A DNA stretch of 64,000 nucleotides from Bradysia coprophila (taxonomy: Eukaryota > Arthropoda > Insecta > Diptera > Sciaridae), in NCBI RefSeq assembly GCF_014529535.1, contig NW_023503972.1:4464001-4528000 (forward strand). Reading direction: 5' to 3'. Made by a program: the position numbers and the translations under genes. Below are positions 49,201 to 60,841 of this stretch, one piece after another. Position 1 is the first letter of the stretch. Each line of letters opens with the position of its first letter. Under the pieces are notes generated by a model. It was not told the DNA's origin. It did not search any database and saw only the letters and a list, made by a program, of their open reading frames with translations.

Positions 49201-50672
49201 AGTACTCGTTTCGGTCTTATCAGGTAAGTGAAAAAACACTTTCTGGTACATTAGTTCAGTGCGTTTCTAGTTTCGCTCATATTCTGTTCGACGACATTTT
49301 AATGCCATGCCGTAAACTGAGACCGACAATTTTCAATCAAACCGTCATAGCAAGGAGAACAGCAAGTTTTCTTAGAAGCTTAATCGTTTAGATCACTCGT
49401 TTCAGTAGCAATACTCACCAATGGTTGATCCACCGCCCGTATTATCCACAAAATCTATTCCAAACTGTTCACTGCGATGAAGACGGCATTGCCGTTTAGG
49501 TAGCGGCATTTCTCGCTCATTTTCGATTGGACCAGTCTCGCTTTCATCCATTGTTGTTGTCACGCACGGATATATTACCGTTTCATTTTCCTGCTGTGAA
49601 GAATGATATATTTAACCTAAGTGGAACATGCACGACGAGGACCTCAACTTCATTTTATCATGTAAATTTAATTTAAACACAAGGGACCATTCACAAATTA
49701 TGCATACTCCACAGCAGGGCAGAAGAGATTCTGATAATGCCACAGTTTTCCTACTTCCCGATACTTTTATTGCACGCAGAGAAAACGGTCATTGTGTGGC
49801 TAGTCAGTCCAAGAGAAAGTCTATAAATCCCGTCCTTTCTCAAGGGTCGAAAGTGGGACTAACGGTGACAATGGAGTATATCCTAGACGGGAATTATCAT
49901 AGAAATTTGAACAAAAATATATGCAACTATTAGGTAAGATTTGCGTGTTTTTCTAAATTGTGATGGAATCATTTTAATTTTCAAAAGCGGACGTTCTTAG
50001 TGAAGGGGAGAAATAGGATGGAATTTATGTATGGTCCCTAAGATAGAAATGTGAAGAATTAATTAAGCTCACCTCGTTATCAGAATCCATCACATATTTT
50101 CCACATTTCAGTGCGTCCCAGCAACTTTGTAGATAATTATTGTGCACGTCAAACGAATCCATTTTTCTCGAAATTTTTAATTCATTGAGTCGACCAGCAC
50201 CAACAGAATCCGGCACTTCTACAAAATGTTTTAATTTGTTGCGAGTGCTTCCATGGACTGTTAATCTGATCACGTTTAGTTTTATTTTGGAAAACACGAG
50301 CTGATCAATCTCCTCAGCCTGGACGTACGTGCCTCCAGCAACGAAAATTTTTTCTCTGCGAGACGACTGAAACGCCTCGCCAAACAATCTATCTCCCAAT
50401 GTAGGAAAATTGGCTATAGCCCAGAAACCTAGTAGTTTCATCTGTCGCTTCTTTTGCGTTTCGGTTTCAAGAGTCTTCCAACAATGGGTAAGATCCTTAT
50501 TTTTAAGAAAAAAATCTTCTCCTTCCATCGCGGATTTAAATGCACAAAATAAATCATTATTTTTTAAGACTTCCCGTGCAACGGCACATTTTAGTACCGC
50601 TAAAAACGGATCATATTCTGTTTCGACACAGAAAGGCAATATAATATGAAATGCTGAATCTTTTTCGACCAT
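43257..50672 (-). CDS. Unrecognised coiled-coil protein, 672 residues
   Basis: Six minus-strand exons fit GT-AG and phase: 50073-50672, 49419-49593, 47306-47404, 46031-46758, 45250-45369 and 43257-43553. Residues 1-200 form a mixed alpha/beta-looking region with no family I recognise. Residues about 258-290 are acidic and Gln/Gly-rich. Residues about 295-525 are a continuous heptad-type coiled coil rich in Glu, Lys, Ala and Leu. The C-terminal 98 residues (exon 6) include a basic block, KLLKLKFGWMKFSNKKNAKF, and end in a Lys/Asn/Phe repeat. No signal peptide or membrane segment is visible. Exon 2 could start three bases later. Intron 2 contains the 1.2-kb TIR element copy B and intron 5 a 0.5-kb foldback. 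The gene lies inside the 27-kb insertion and diverges from the YR gene. The unbroken phases over six exons argue that it is a real gene, not a relic. Confidence 0.72.
43645..44172. mobile_element. Foldback element with ~200-bp arms in an intron
   Basis: The left arm (about 43645-43845) and right arm (about 43970-44172) are inverted complements through the blocks GGATTACGGCGTCACT, TTCAAAACTCTACCG, TGTCGCTGCAACAAAACCAA and ATGCCATCGTGTA. The interior is short and non-coding. It sits in intron 5 of the coiled-coil gene, so that transcript would carry a long hairpin. Confidence 0.75.
47929..49138. mobile_element. 1.2-kb non-coding TIR element, copy B
   Basis: Same element as 24912-26134 in the opposite orientation, with termini GACCCGTACGAA at 47931 and TTCGTACGGGTC ending 49123. 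Copies A and B are similar along the whole length, with small indels and substitutions. Copy B lies within intron 2 of the coiled-coil gene and so inside the 27-kb insertion. It carries the same CCGTCTGT microsatellite (about 48061-48092). Confidence 0.75.
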
Positions 50673-52546
50673 TTTCACTCGCGGAGTAGTTTTCAATCAA
50701 AATTAAATAATGAAAAATGGCGTTATCTGAAACACACGGGCTGCTAGATATCTGGATTTACGGCGACAGCATAACAAAAGGCTGTTCACAATAGCGAATG
50801 TGAATCGGTATTAGAATAACAAAAGACTGTTCACTATAGCGAATAGAAACCGGTATTCCGAAAACTGGATTACCGGTATTGCATAATACAACGCACTTCA
50901 AGAAAAAGTGATCATAGGGGTCAGCTACAGAAAGTACTCTAATTTTATATGAAAATGTTTTTACATTGTTTTACAGTTGTGTGACACACTGTCACATTTC
51001 AGTACCCTATTTAGAGTACCATTCATGCTTGAAGTGCGTTGATAAATACCAAAACCAAGTTCTGTAGTTTTCGATTTTTAGCCGAAAGAGAAGAACTTAG
51101 AAAAGTCGATCTTATTTTAAGATAAACCATGAAATGTTGATCTGAATGATGTTACACAAGGACTAAAATCGTGTGATTATAGTCGAAGTGGAATGAATGA
51201 TCCAAGGACTGATCACTCAAGCTTCGCATCAAATTGTAGTAAATGATATAAGAGATTCAGCCTGAGGACTATTCATGTACCGAGACAATAATAATGGTCC
51301 TTGTATTATGCGACAGTTTATTGCTGGCGCAATATAATAGGCCAATTTAGCTTTAGTTTCTGATATTTCGAACGGTCACTCAATCAATGACAACGGTCGA
51401 GAATCATTCTAATTCAGCTGAGTCGACCGTCGTTTCCTCGCAGCTTATCAGTATTGCACCCAGTAATAACGAGATACACGTAGATAACACAAAAGCGCCA
51501 AGAAACAAATTTTTGGGTTTTTATATTTCGACTCTACTATAAAATAGCTCTGATTATAGTCACATCTACCAAAATACTGTGTCAATCTAGGGACTCAACT
51601 GTAAACGGAACGGAATTTTGCTATTTTCAGCGGAACTGATTGCTACAATTTACGCCGTAAGTGCGCTACAAATTCAAAATGGAGTTTTCAACCGTCTATC
51701 TTACGCCGCGTTAAATTGCCCATTCTCATTATGAGGAAGCGTTGACATTTATTTTTCGGTTCATATTTTATTCATTCACATAAAATTCAAATTCTGAGGC
51801 GCAATTACGGCGTGAATTGGCTTTTTATATAGCTGCCAAAACGCAATAAAATATTAATGAATTGAATGATGGGTTCTAGCATACGTTTGAATCGTATGCA
51901 ATCGTTACAATTCGGGACCATATAGCCTCATAGTAATGATACATTCAATTCAAAATCATAAAAAACTCATAAATTCTCTAGCATCAATTTAATTCTCTGT
52001 TTAAAGTGTTCTCAATGATATGGCCAAATTAATGTCAAAATTTGTTCTGGCTGGACTAATTTCCTAATGTCTTTGACAACCAAAAAGCACGTTCGACGCA
52101 AAAACAGGACTAAACCTTAGAAATCTCCTCTGACTTGTATGAATTGTCCATACCTGCCACTGAGTGGTGTACGACGAAATGATGCGAACTTTTTGTCAAG
52201 TTAGCGCATTTACAAAATTTGTAAGGTGGCTTTTCAACTGTTCAATTTTTCGTTAAGTACATAACCAAAATAGTTAGTTACGAGAACCAATGGATTTTAA
52301 GTTCACAAACACACTTTACGTTGATTAATTTATCAATTTTAATTCAATTGGGAATTTGATATATTTAAATTTTTCTGCGCGCAATTGTGTTACATACAGT
52401 TCCTTTCTGTTCGTTTCGTTAGTTTTGTTATTAAAAAGGTACTAGAACGAAAATTCGTTCTAACAACGTTTTGTGAATCAATCGAAGTGATCGTAGCAGC
52501 CTATTATCATCGCTTAGTGTCATTTAACGTTTAATTTGAAACAAAA
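50673..52546. other. Divergent intergenic region between the coiled-coil and YR genes
   Basis: It holds two direct copies of a 45-bp unit beginning ATAACAAAAG (50771 and 50816) and a small inverted-repeat element at 51646-51819. No ORF of note and no clear TATA box close to either start. The promoters of the two internal genes must lie here if both are transcribed. Confidence 0.5.
51646..51819. repeat. Small inverted-repeat element related to 3214-3471
   Basis: CAATTTACGCCGTAA on the left and TTACGGCGTGAATTG on the right are inverted. The interior shares AGGAAGCGTTGA and ATTTTTCGGTTCA with 3310-3345. Confidence 0.65.
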
Positions 52547-55500
52547 ATGGACGCACAACGTATATTTCAAGCAAAATTGGAACGAGCAAAAAATCTACTT
52601 TCGCAACTGGCTGATATTGCTGATGGCATAAACGTAAGTACATTTACACATCTTGTTAAAGATTCGAAAAGTCGCGACTGGCAAAAATTTGGAATTTATT
52701 CGGTCGATATGAATCTGAGTAGTGATCGTGAAGTTACCATTTACCTTTCATTTCTTCTTCAGAACGCACCAAATGAGCACAGTGCACAAAACTGGTCCAA
52801 TGCAAAAACCGACTCGGAGCCCGCAAAAAGCGGAAACATATCGTTTGTATTGAATGGATCGTTTGGGCCATTAAAAGAGTTAAAATCATCTCCAGGTCCA
52901 ACATCTGATATTGATTCTGAAATGAGTGGCAACAGGGGATTCTTATTACATGTAAGTCGAGACACAACATCTCTAAGTTCATTTGTGTTTGTGCCAGTGA
53001 TATTATAAGCATTGCTCAGTAATCTTAAGATTTTTCGCAATTGAAGCCATGCTGTATGCTTCACATTTCGTTAAGTTTCGCTAAACCCTGATTTCCACTC
53101 GAAAAATGTACTCCGCTTTCAAATCAAATTGAGAGCGAAGATAACGGTGGGAACGCGAACTTTTTTCGAGTGAAAATCAGGCCCTAATGTTTTGTTAAGA
53201 AAATTTACCTTCGACCGTACATTTTAGGATGCACCTGATAAAGTGACACAAAACGAATCCAAATACGGCCAAACAATACCGTACATACCAACATTGCATG
53301 GATATTCATTCTCAACCTGTTTGAATGTAAGCAAATTTTTATGAGAATATTGACCGTCACTTTTACACTCAGATTCAGAATTATCGAATTCGATTTTATT
53401 TTAATTGAACCGTTCGAATCGTTAAGAACTGTTAAGCCATAGTCTCTGGAAAAAGTGTGTTTGTAACTTAGAACCATAATGTTCGAAAACTGCGAACTTT
53501 GGATACCTATGTTGCATGAAACGTTGTATGAATCCCGGTGCAAAGTTCTTTATTAGGTTTATGACGTGTATTGTGTCGACCTGCGGTCTCCTACTAAACT
53601 TTGCACTCGATGTCATAAACAACTAACGATTGCGCCTAACGATCATGGCTACTATCACAAAACATTCCAATAAGTTGGAACATCATTTAAACAATCAAAT
53701 TTTTTATTTTATTTTTGTTGGTAATTGGCATACATCGTGAAGTTACTATTTACCTTTCATATCTTCTTTAGAACGCACAAAACTGGTCCAATGCAAAAAC
53801 CAACTCGGAGCCCGCAAAAAGCGGAAACATATCTTTTGTATTGAATGAATCTTTTGGGTCATTAAAAGAGTTAAAATCATCTCCAGGTCCAACATCTGTT
53901 ATTGATTCTGAAATGAGTGGCAACAGGGGATTCTTATTACATGTAAGTCGAGACACAACATCTCTAAGTTCATTTGTGTTTTTGCCATGCTGTACGCTTC
54001 ACATTTCGTTAAGTTTCGCTAAACCCTCATTTCCACTCGAAAAATGTACTCCGCTTTCAAATCAAATTGAGAGCGAAGAGAACGGTGGAAACGCGAACTT
54101 TTTTCGAGTGAAAATCAGGCCCTAATGTTAAGAGAATTTACCTTCGACCGTACATTTTAGGATGCACCTGATAAAGTGACACAAAACGAATCCAAATACA
54201 GCCAAACAATACCGTACAAACCAACATTGCATGGATATTCATTCTCAACCTGTTTGAATGTAAGCAAATTTTTATGAGAATATTAACCGTAACTTTTACA
54301 CTCAGATTCAGAATTATCGAATTCGATTTTATTTTAATTGAACCGTTCGAATCGTTAAGAACTGTTAAGCCCTAGTCTCTGGAAAAAGTGTGTTTGTAAC
54401 TTAGAACCATAATGTCCCGGTGCAAAGTTCTTTATTAGGTTTATGACGTGCATTGTGTCAACCTGCGGTCTCCTACTACAGAACTTTGCACTCGATGTCA
54501 TAAACAACTAACGATTGCGCCTAACGATCATGGCTACTATCACAAAACATTCGTTTCCATATTCAATGGAACACATTATAAAGCTCATAGACACACTCAC
54601 AATCATTTCGTGTAACCTTGAAAACACTGTGTGACTTTGTAAGAACTATAAATCCAATTTAAAGTGCCAATAAGTTGGAATATCATTTAAACCATCAAAT
54701 TTTTTATTTTATTTTTGTTGGTAATTGGCATACATGAACTGATATTCTAATAATATGCGCAATCCGCATGTGAGTGCGAATGCATTTACCAAAGTAATTA
54801 TGCTCAAAACAAACGAGGCATTGAAAACGTGTTTTGGTCCTATTTTTCATTACGAAATTTTCGAAACTGTCAAATGAAGTTAGAACTTTTTCTATTCAAA
54901 ACCGCGATTGCTGCATCTGTCAATGAAAACTAGGACCAAAACACGTTTTCAATGCCTGGTTTGTTTTGAGCATTAAGAATTATTCTCGTTGATTTCTGGA
55001 CGCTTAAAAGCAATTGAATTCAATTAATTCACATTTTGAGCATACATTCTTTTGAATTAAGGTAACTGACTTAAAGTTGACCTAATTTGACAAATCTCAA
55101 CTTTGAACTTGAATTTCTCAGCGATTTTGGAACTATGTTACATGGAACCACTTTTATTTTAAAGATTTTTCTTTTGTTTACTTAATTTTATTAATTATTG
55201 CCGATTTCGTCTAACAAAATTAATGAATTAATAAAAATGCAGAGTTGACCTATATGAATCGTGAGTTGTCCTATTTCCCATTTAAACACATTGAATCGTG
55301 AGTTGTCCTATCTATACAAAAGTGATAGGACATATTACAATTTATTGAATGTTGAGTTGACCTATAATTTTTTCTTCATACAAATTTACACGGACAACTT
55401 AAGATCACTTTTCCACTAGGTCATCTTTCAGTCAGTTACCTTAAATATTAACACTTGCTTTATCAACATATCAGCACATATCGAATGATAATATTTCACC

Positions 55501-58500
55501 TTGTGAAGGACAGAAACAAATCCGTTACTTTTTTATGCTTAACGTTTTAGCTTCCACCGACAATGTAGAAATATATTAAAACATCTAACTACTTACAATT
55601 GAAGAAAAATTGAAAAGTTTTAGCGGAAATGTTGGTGAAATTCCGAAAATGACATCTTATTAACTTACACAAACTTAAGCTTACACCAATTAGAAGACCA
55701 ACACTTTGTTAACAAAATTTCAACTGTTGGTAGCTAAATGAATAGCTGAAAATGTGATTGTCAGTGACATCGAATGTATTTTAATGAAGCTTATTAAATT
55801 GTTTTTTTTAGATGAATCAATGATTTTGAGACATATAAGCTGCTGAGTTGCACCATTAGTTTGTGTTCTAAATGTAGGTGGAAGCACGTAATTTTGAGTG
55901 AATGAGAAAATACATGAACAAATTCCATATACCACGACAGAGTAAAGTTAACCAGGTAGTAGCGCTGATTTGACTGGGCCTGAATAATCTAGTAACCCTA
56001 TATTTTTTGCGAATAAAATTTTTCAATTTATGTCACTGTTCATTTGAGTTCATTTTCAAATAATGTATCAGGTCCCTTATTTGACGTTTCGAAAATGAAC
56101 CGCTACTGCCTGGTTTATTTTACTCTGCCGTGTACATACAGATAGATTTCATCGCAGTTAGTGCCGACTATTTCGATGCACATAGAAAGTTTGGATCCTT
56201 TGCGCTGCCCTGTTAATCTATACAGATATAATGTATAATTATTATTAGTTGTGTCAAGACAATCCCACTGAATTCACTAGTATGGCTCTGATGCTCCGTA
56301 TGTTTATTTCAAAATTGGAAATCATTTTTTTTTGTAAACTAATTTTTTGTCGGGCTGCCCGAAACATTTTTGTCGAAGTCCGTCCGGCCTAAGGCCTGGC
56401 CCGAAATTTCGTTTGAAAGTCCGATCCGAATCAGCCCGACGGTTTTTCAGACCCGTCCGGTCCGAATCCGCTCTAAGCTAGACCATAACTTCTTCTTAAT
56501 AGTACTGAGATGCAATTAACGTTTTTACAAATTTTAAGGTTGGAGTCATGACAAACGAAGTAATGAATAGCGATGAAGATGTCGAGATCATTGTTGATGA
56601 TGGAGTGGAACAATCAACGATTTCACATTTTGCCTGTTCACAAACTGATGTAGACGAAGACGACAGCGAAGAAAATGGTAACTTATACCTTTATTTTATA
56701 CACAGAGCATCGATGTTGATATTCTCAAAATCTGAAAATATTTAACACAGACATCAAACATCACCACGGATGCGACATCCGAAAACTGTATGTTCCGACA
56801 TCAGATGGGAAAGCCAAAAGATTGTGTTGCGCGTTTTGCCTGAAACGTTACCCAAAATTGGAACGACACCTACGAACGGTCCATAAAGATGAAGTTGCAG
56901 TCAAAAAATTTGTGGCGCTACCCCTTCGTAAGTCTTTTTATCTTATTGATTTGTTGACTTTAAGATTAATAACTATTAATCAATATTAACATTACGCGAG
57001 GATGTTCAATAGAATGTTTTATTGAAAAATGGCAAATGCCTTAGTTATTTATGTTGTGGACGTTAGATTTTCGCAATTTCGCGGGCCCGAACGAAAGTAC
57101 CCAAAATCGATTCGGAAATTTGGCCTTAAAAATCTAATTTAAGCTCTTAGTTCTTGCATCAACAAGAGTGATACAAATGTGATGTCGTGAAAAGAACTCT
57201 CCAAAAAATTATGTTTAAACATATGCCACTTTGTCACACAAAATTTTTTTTGGTAAAATTTTCCTCGAACATTTGAGTGAAATAAAAAAAATCACCTCCG
57301 ACCCTAACATTCGTTTTCACAACTTCCCTCACTATCATTCCCACAGCTTCCTCTACAACATATTGAAAGCTAATTTTTTGATCCACCCCTACCCCACAAT
57401 CTAATTTTTATTCATTAAAATGAACCTTACGACTTCCTCTACAACATAAGTTTTGAAAGTCATCGAAAAAAAATTCTCTCCGCAGGTTCAAAAAGCCGAT
57501 GGTACGCTATAGCCCAAATTCGGAAGAAGGGAGAATTCATATGGAACTCTGACTTTAATCTGAACAAAGGAGAAATACAAACCAGTCGACGTGGACAATT
57601 TGTTCGTTATTCGTGGCAACTTATCGCCTGTGCTAATTGCATGGGAACGTATTCTTCAAAATCACTTCGTCAGCATTGGCGTAAATGCAAGGGAAATTCT
57701 ATTATGGGCGAACGAATCGTAAAGCAATTAGGACGCTCGTTGGAGGCTAGAGTTCATCCTGATGCTACTGACGAGTTAATAAACGTTTTTGCCAAATTCA
57801 GAGACACCGAACAAATTCGATCGATACAGTTTGACTGGCTGGTAATCTGTTATGGCAACGAATTATGTTTGAATTATTCGCCCTTCTACCAAGAAGGCTA
57901 TATTCGATCGAAGATTAATGCGGCATCAAAATTGTTGCATTTCTCAAAAGAAATGTCTCCACAGATTGGTGACCTTGCTTCGCTTTTCCACGTCAAACAT
58001 TGCAACACGGTAATAAATGCAATTCTTAAAATGGGAAAATTTGATCGTCGGTCAAAATTATTCGGAAGCCCTGGTACGTCATTGACCACTGTGACACTAA
58101 TCAACACCATCGGAGAATTATTAATTACTGAGAGCATGAAGTTGGACGACGAGGAAATGGAAAGAAATGCTGAGAGATTTTTGAGGGTGTTTAAGCGAGA
58201 CGTCCGCACGAAAGTCAGCAAGTTGGTAGCTAAAACAATCAAAAAGAACCGACGTTCTAAAAAGCCGAATCTTCCGACAACCGCTGACATAAATAAACTC
58301 GTCACATTTCTGAACATTGAACGAAATGAATGCTTACATCAACTGACTCAAGGTTTCTCGTTCCAAACGTGGTTAAAATTGGCCCAACTCACACTTGTGT
58401 CAATCATGGTCTTCAACAGACGAAGAGCGGGGGAAATGAGGAACATTGAGTTGTCTGACTACAATGAGCGAGAGATTATTGCTGATCAATGCGATGTTAT

Positions 58501-59600
58501 TTTGGAAGCAATATCACAGGAATCCCTGATGGAAATCAAAAGTCGGATGCAAATCCGCGGCAAACTCGATCGAACTGTGCCAGTGTTGTTAAAACAAAGC
58601 TGGGAAGATTGTATAGATGCATTGATTCGTAATCGAGAAAATGCTGGTCTTACAGAAACAAACGACTTCTTGTTCGCTGTACCAACGCAATCGATGCAGG
58701 TGAAAACAATCAATGTCTGGGCTGCAATCAACTCATACGCAAAGGCATGTGGTGCCGATAACCCATCAAGTTTGAAGGTATTTGACCTGTACTTTATAGT
58801 TCATAAGTGGTACTGTACTTATCCTAAATTATTTGTCTCTTTTAAAGGGAACAAATCTCAGAAAACATTTGGCGAGCCTTTGTGCAACGAAAGACCTAAA
58901 AGACAGAGATATTACAAATTTGGCTGAGTTCCTTGGACATCATGACATGGTTCATCTGAACATATACCGGACCAATCCATTAGTTTCACAAGTGACACAA
59001 ATCGCACCACTCTTGAACAACGCAATTGGAAATGACACTTGTCTGCCAGGCTCGAAGCGGAACGGTACATCCCTGAAAATTTCAAGATTGAAACAAAAGA
59101 TACAAGCTCCTCGTAAAACCAGAAAGACTGCGAACAATCCAAACCGACTGAAGAAGCAGGCAGTTCTGAAAAAAAGTGGTGTTTCGAAAAAATCTGCAGC
59201 TCCGCCAAAACTGAGCTCCCACGAAGACTGCAGCTCCGCAAAGAACTCTAGCTCAGACGAAGACTCCAGCTCAGACGAAGACTCCAGCTCAGACGAAGAC
59301 TCCAGCTCCGACGAGAACTGCAGCACCGACGAAGACTGCAGCTCCGACGTATGTGCAACTCCAACGAAAGCTGCTGCTCCAAACAAAACTGCAGCTCCAA
59401 CGAAATCTGCAGCTTTGAAGAAAACTGCAGCTCCAATGAACACTGTTGCTACAACGAAAACTGCAGCTCCAATGAAAACTGTAGTTTCAACGAATGCTGC
59501 AGTTATGTCGAAAACTGCCGCTCTAAGGAAAACTGCAAGCAAACGACAGGAAACTGCAACTCTAAACGTCGCCAAAAAAGCAAAGCTTCAGAAAAACTGA
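52547..59600 (+). CDS. Tyrosine-recombinase-fold protein with zinc-finger-like motifs, 1001 residues
   Basis: Nine plus-strand exons in phase: 52547-52633, 52763-52951, 53228-53326, 53772-53942, 54161-54259, 56539-56677, 56751-56927, 57486-58777 and 58848-59600. Residues 30-125 and 126-215 are near-identical duplicates from a tandem exon-pair duplication. C288-x2-C291...H301-x4-H306 is C2H2-like, and C369-x2-C372...H384...C388 is C2HC-like. Residues about 460-800 match the YR-fold family found scattered through animal genomes (Crypton-like). Active-site residues are R634 in RRRAGE, R756 in TNLRKH (the usual HxxR histidine is Thr), H782 in FLGHHD and Y791 in HLNIYR, with K680 a possible hairpin Lys. 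The tetrad is complete, so DNA cleavage is possible. Residues about 835-1000 are low complexity: Lys-rich, then an Asp/Ser 6-residue repeat, then a Thr/Ala/Lys repeat. An independent start at ATG 56548 would give a shorter protein without the duplicated exons. Confidence 0.78.
52727..54736 (+). repeat. ~1-kb tandem duplication carrying two exons of the YR gene
   Basis: About 52727-53734 and 53735-54736 are direct copies: exon, intron, exon and the flanking intron down to TTGTTGGTAATTGGCATACAT. Copy 2 lacks 18 coding bases near the first exon start and has gained about 100 bp near 54550-54665. In both copies the reading frames and splice sites are intact, so both exon pairs can be used, together or as alternatives. 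Confidence 0.8.
54802..54971. mobile_element. 170-bp MITE with ~50-bp near-perfect TIRs
   Basis: GCTCAAAACAAACGAGGCAT and the following ~30 bp (through GTGTTTTGGTCCTA) are repeated inverted at the right end with two or three differences. It lies in intron 5 of the YR gene. Confidence 0.75.
55061..55440. mobile_element. 380-bp MITE flanked by TTAA
   Basis: The termini GGTAACTGACTTAAAG and CTTTCAGTCAGTTACC are inverted, with TTAA at 55057-55060 and 55441-55444. The TTAA target is typical of piggyBac-type transposition. The interior repeats GAATCGTGAGTTGTCCTAT twice and has no ORF. Confidence 0.7.
55933..56132. mobile_element. 200-bp MITE with ~32-bp TIRs
   Basis: The left end CACGACAGAGTAAAGTTAAC and the CCAGGTAGTAGCG block match the complement of the right end (CTACTGCCTGG, TTTACTCTGCCGTG). 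The probable target duplication is ATAC. A fragment with TTTTACTTTACTCTGCCGTG also occurs near 2472-2491, so the family is dispersed. Confidence 0.7.
59226..59560 (+). repeat. Coding minisatellite (18-bp units) in the YR gene tail
   Basis: AGCTCAGACGAAGACTCC-type 18-bp units encode Asp/Ser-rich hexads (SSSDED), then AAAACTGCAGCTCCAA-type units encode Lys-Thr-Ala-Ala-Pro-like hexads. It looks like one repeat that changed its coding sense along its length. A tail of this kind varies easily in copy number. Confidence 0.75.
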
Positions 59601-60236
59601 ATTACTCGGTGGCTGGAATTTTAAGCGACTCGTTGTAATATTTTTAATTCATCACAATGAACACGTCCAGTCAGTCAGTCGCTATGTTTTATGAATTCAT
59701 GTCAGTATTTCTTTTCGATTTATTAGCCACTCTAATTGATGGTTAATATCGCGCTTAAGATTGTTTTACAATTAATTTTTGTTTGATTTTTAAACCAATC
59801 TCGCGGTTAATGATTTTATGTTTAACGCACGTTCGTGCCTTATTTTAATGTATGGTTGCTTTTAATGGATATTAAAAAACTGTGTGCTGAAAACTGGTCA
59901 TTTAATTTCTTTATAGATTAAATAGATGGGGAACTATGTGCCAAAGAGAAGAGTCTAAACCACAGCCACTATCATCAACATATTTTCTGATCAACACAAG
60001 TTTCTCATGTACATGGAATTTCCAAGTAGAGGAAAAAAAGACAAATTACTTTTTTGATGACATAGTTTCCTTGATTCCTATGGAAAAGTGATCGCGGCTC
60101 AAACGTTATTTAGATTTTCCTGAAACTTTGCAGCACGAACTAGGGCTTACGGAAGGTTGTATACAATCGCCACGTACCGAGCCGAAGACGTGGTATATAA
60201 TCCAAATCGTCAAAATAAACATCTTGGACAGAGTAC

Positions 60237-60422
60237 CAAGGCTGTATACTTTGGGGAGGTCACGCAGATCGCCATTTTATTAGATACGCGGGAACACACC
60301 TTTTCCATACAAACAAATTCACCAAAATTGAATTTGTATGGTGTGGTGAATTTTTTGTATGAAACGTGGTGTGTAACCCGCGTATCTGCATCTGCGTGAC
60401 CTCCCCAAAGTATACAGCCTTG
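60237..60422. mobile_element. 185-bp foldback MITE
   Basis: CAAGGCTGTATACTTTGGGG plus AGGTCACGCAGAT at the left is repeated perfectly in inverted orientation at the right; pairing then continues imperfectly through TACGCGGG and AAATTCACC. Nearly the whole element is arm. Confidence 0.8.
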
Positions 60423-60514
60423 AGAGGTACATATGTTATTTTATCTCGCCTTAGGCTCATGCAATAACTCCCCAAGTGTCTAAATAAACATGTGGACAGA
60501 GGTGAATAATCTAC

Positions 60515-60600
60515 TATTAGTCCGTGGTAGGAATAGTATTTTTCATATTACGACGCACTTTTCTCACTTTTCGGGTCCTAGGTACGAAATGTACTATTAT
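60515..60600. repeat. Palindromic repeat family, copy 4
   Basis: ATTAGTCCGTGGTAGGAATA, GTATTTTTCATATTA and GGTCCTAGGTACGAAATGTA are as in the other three copies. Confidence 0.65.
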
Positions 60601-60841
60601 TGTCTATCGATCCGGACTAATTTTGTTACTGGAAAATTTCTCAGACTCGAAATGCGTTCATTACATGTTGGGAACATTTTCATAAAATACCAAGTGAATA
60701 TTCATTGCATGCATATACCAAATGAAATATTGAATTACATGAAATATTGTCTCAACTGAAATCAAAATATTTATTGGTGCCGTTTCTTTTAGTGTCAGTG
60801 GCAGTTATATCTGTCAGTATAGACTTAGGGCCAAGTAGTCA

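Larger units (their letters stand above)
59601..60841. other. Region between the YR gene and the right array
   Basis: No gene seen. It contains a hairpin element (60237-60422) and a copy of the TAGTCCGTG palindromic repeat (60515-60600). I could not place a convincing poly(A) signal for the YR gene; ATTAAA-type strings occur near 59873. Confidence 0.5.
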
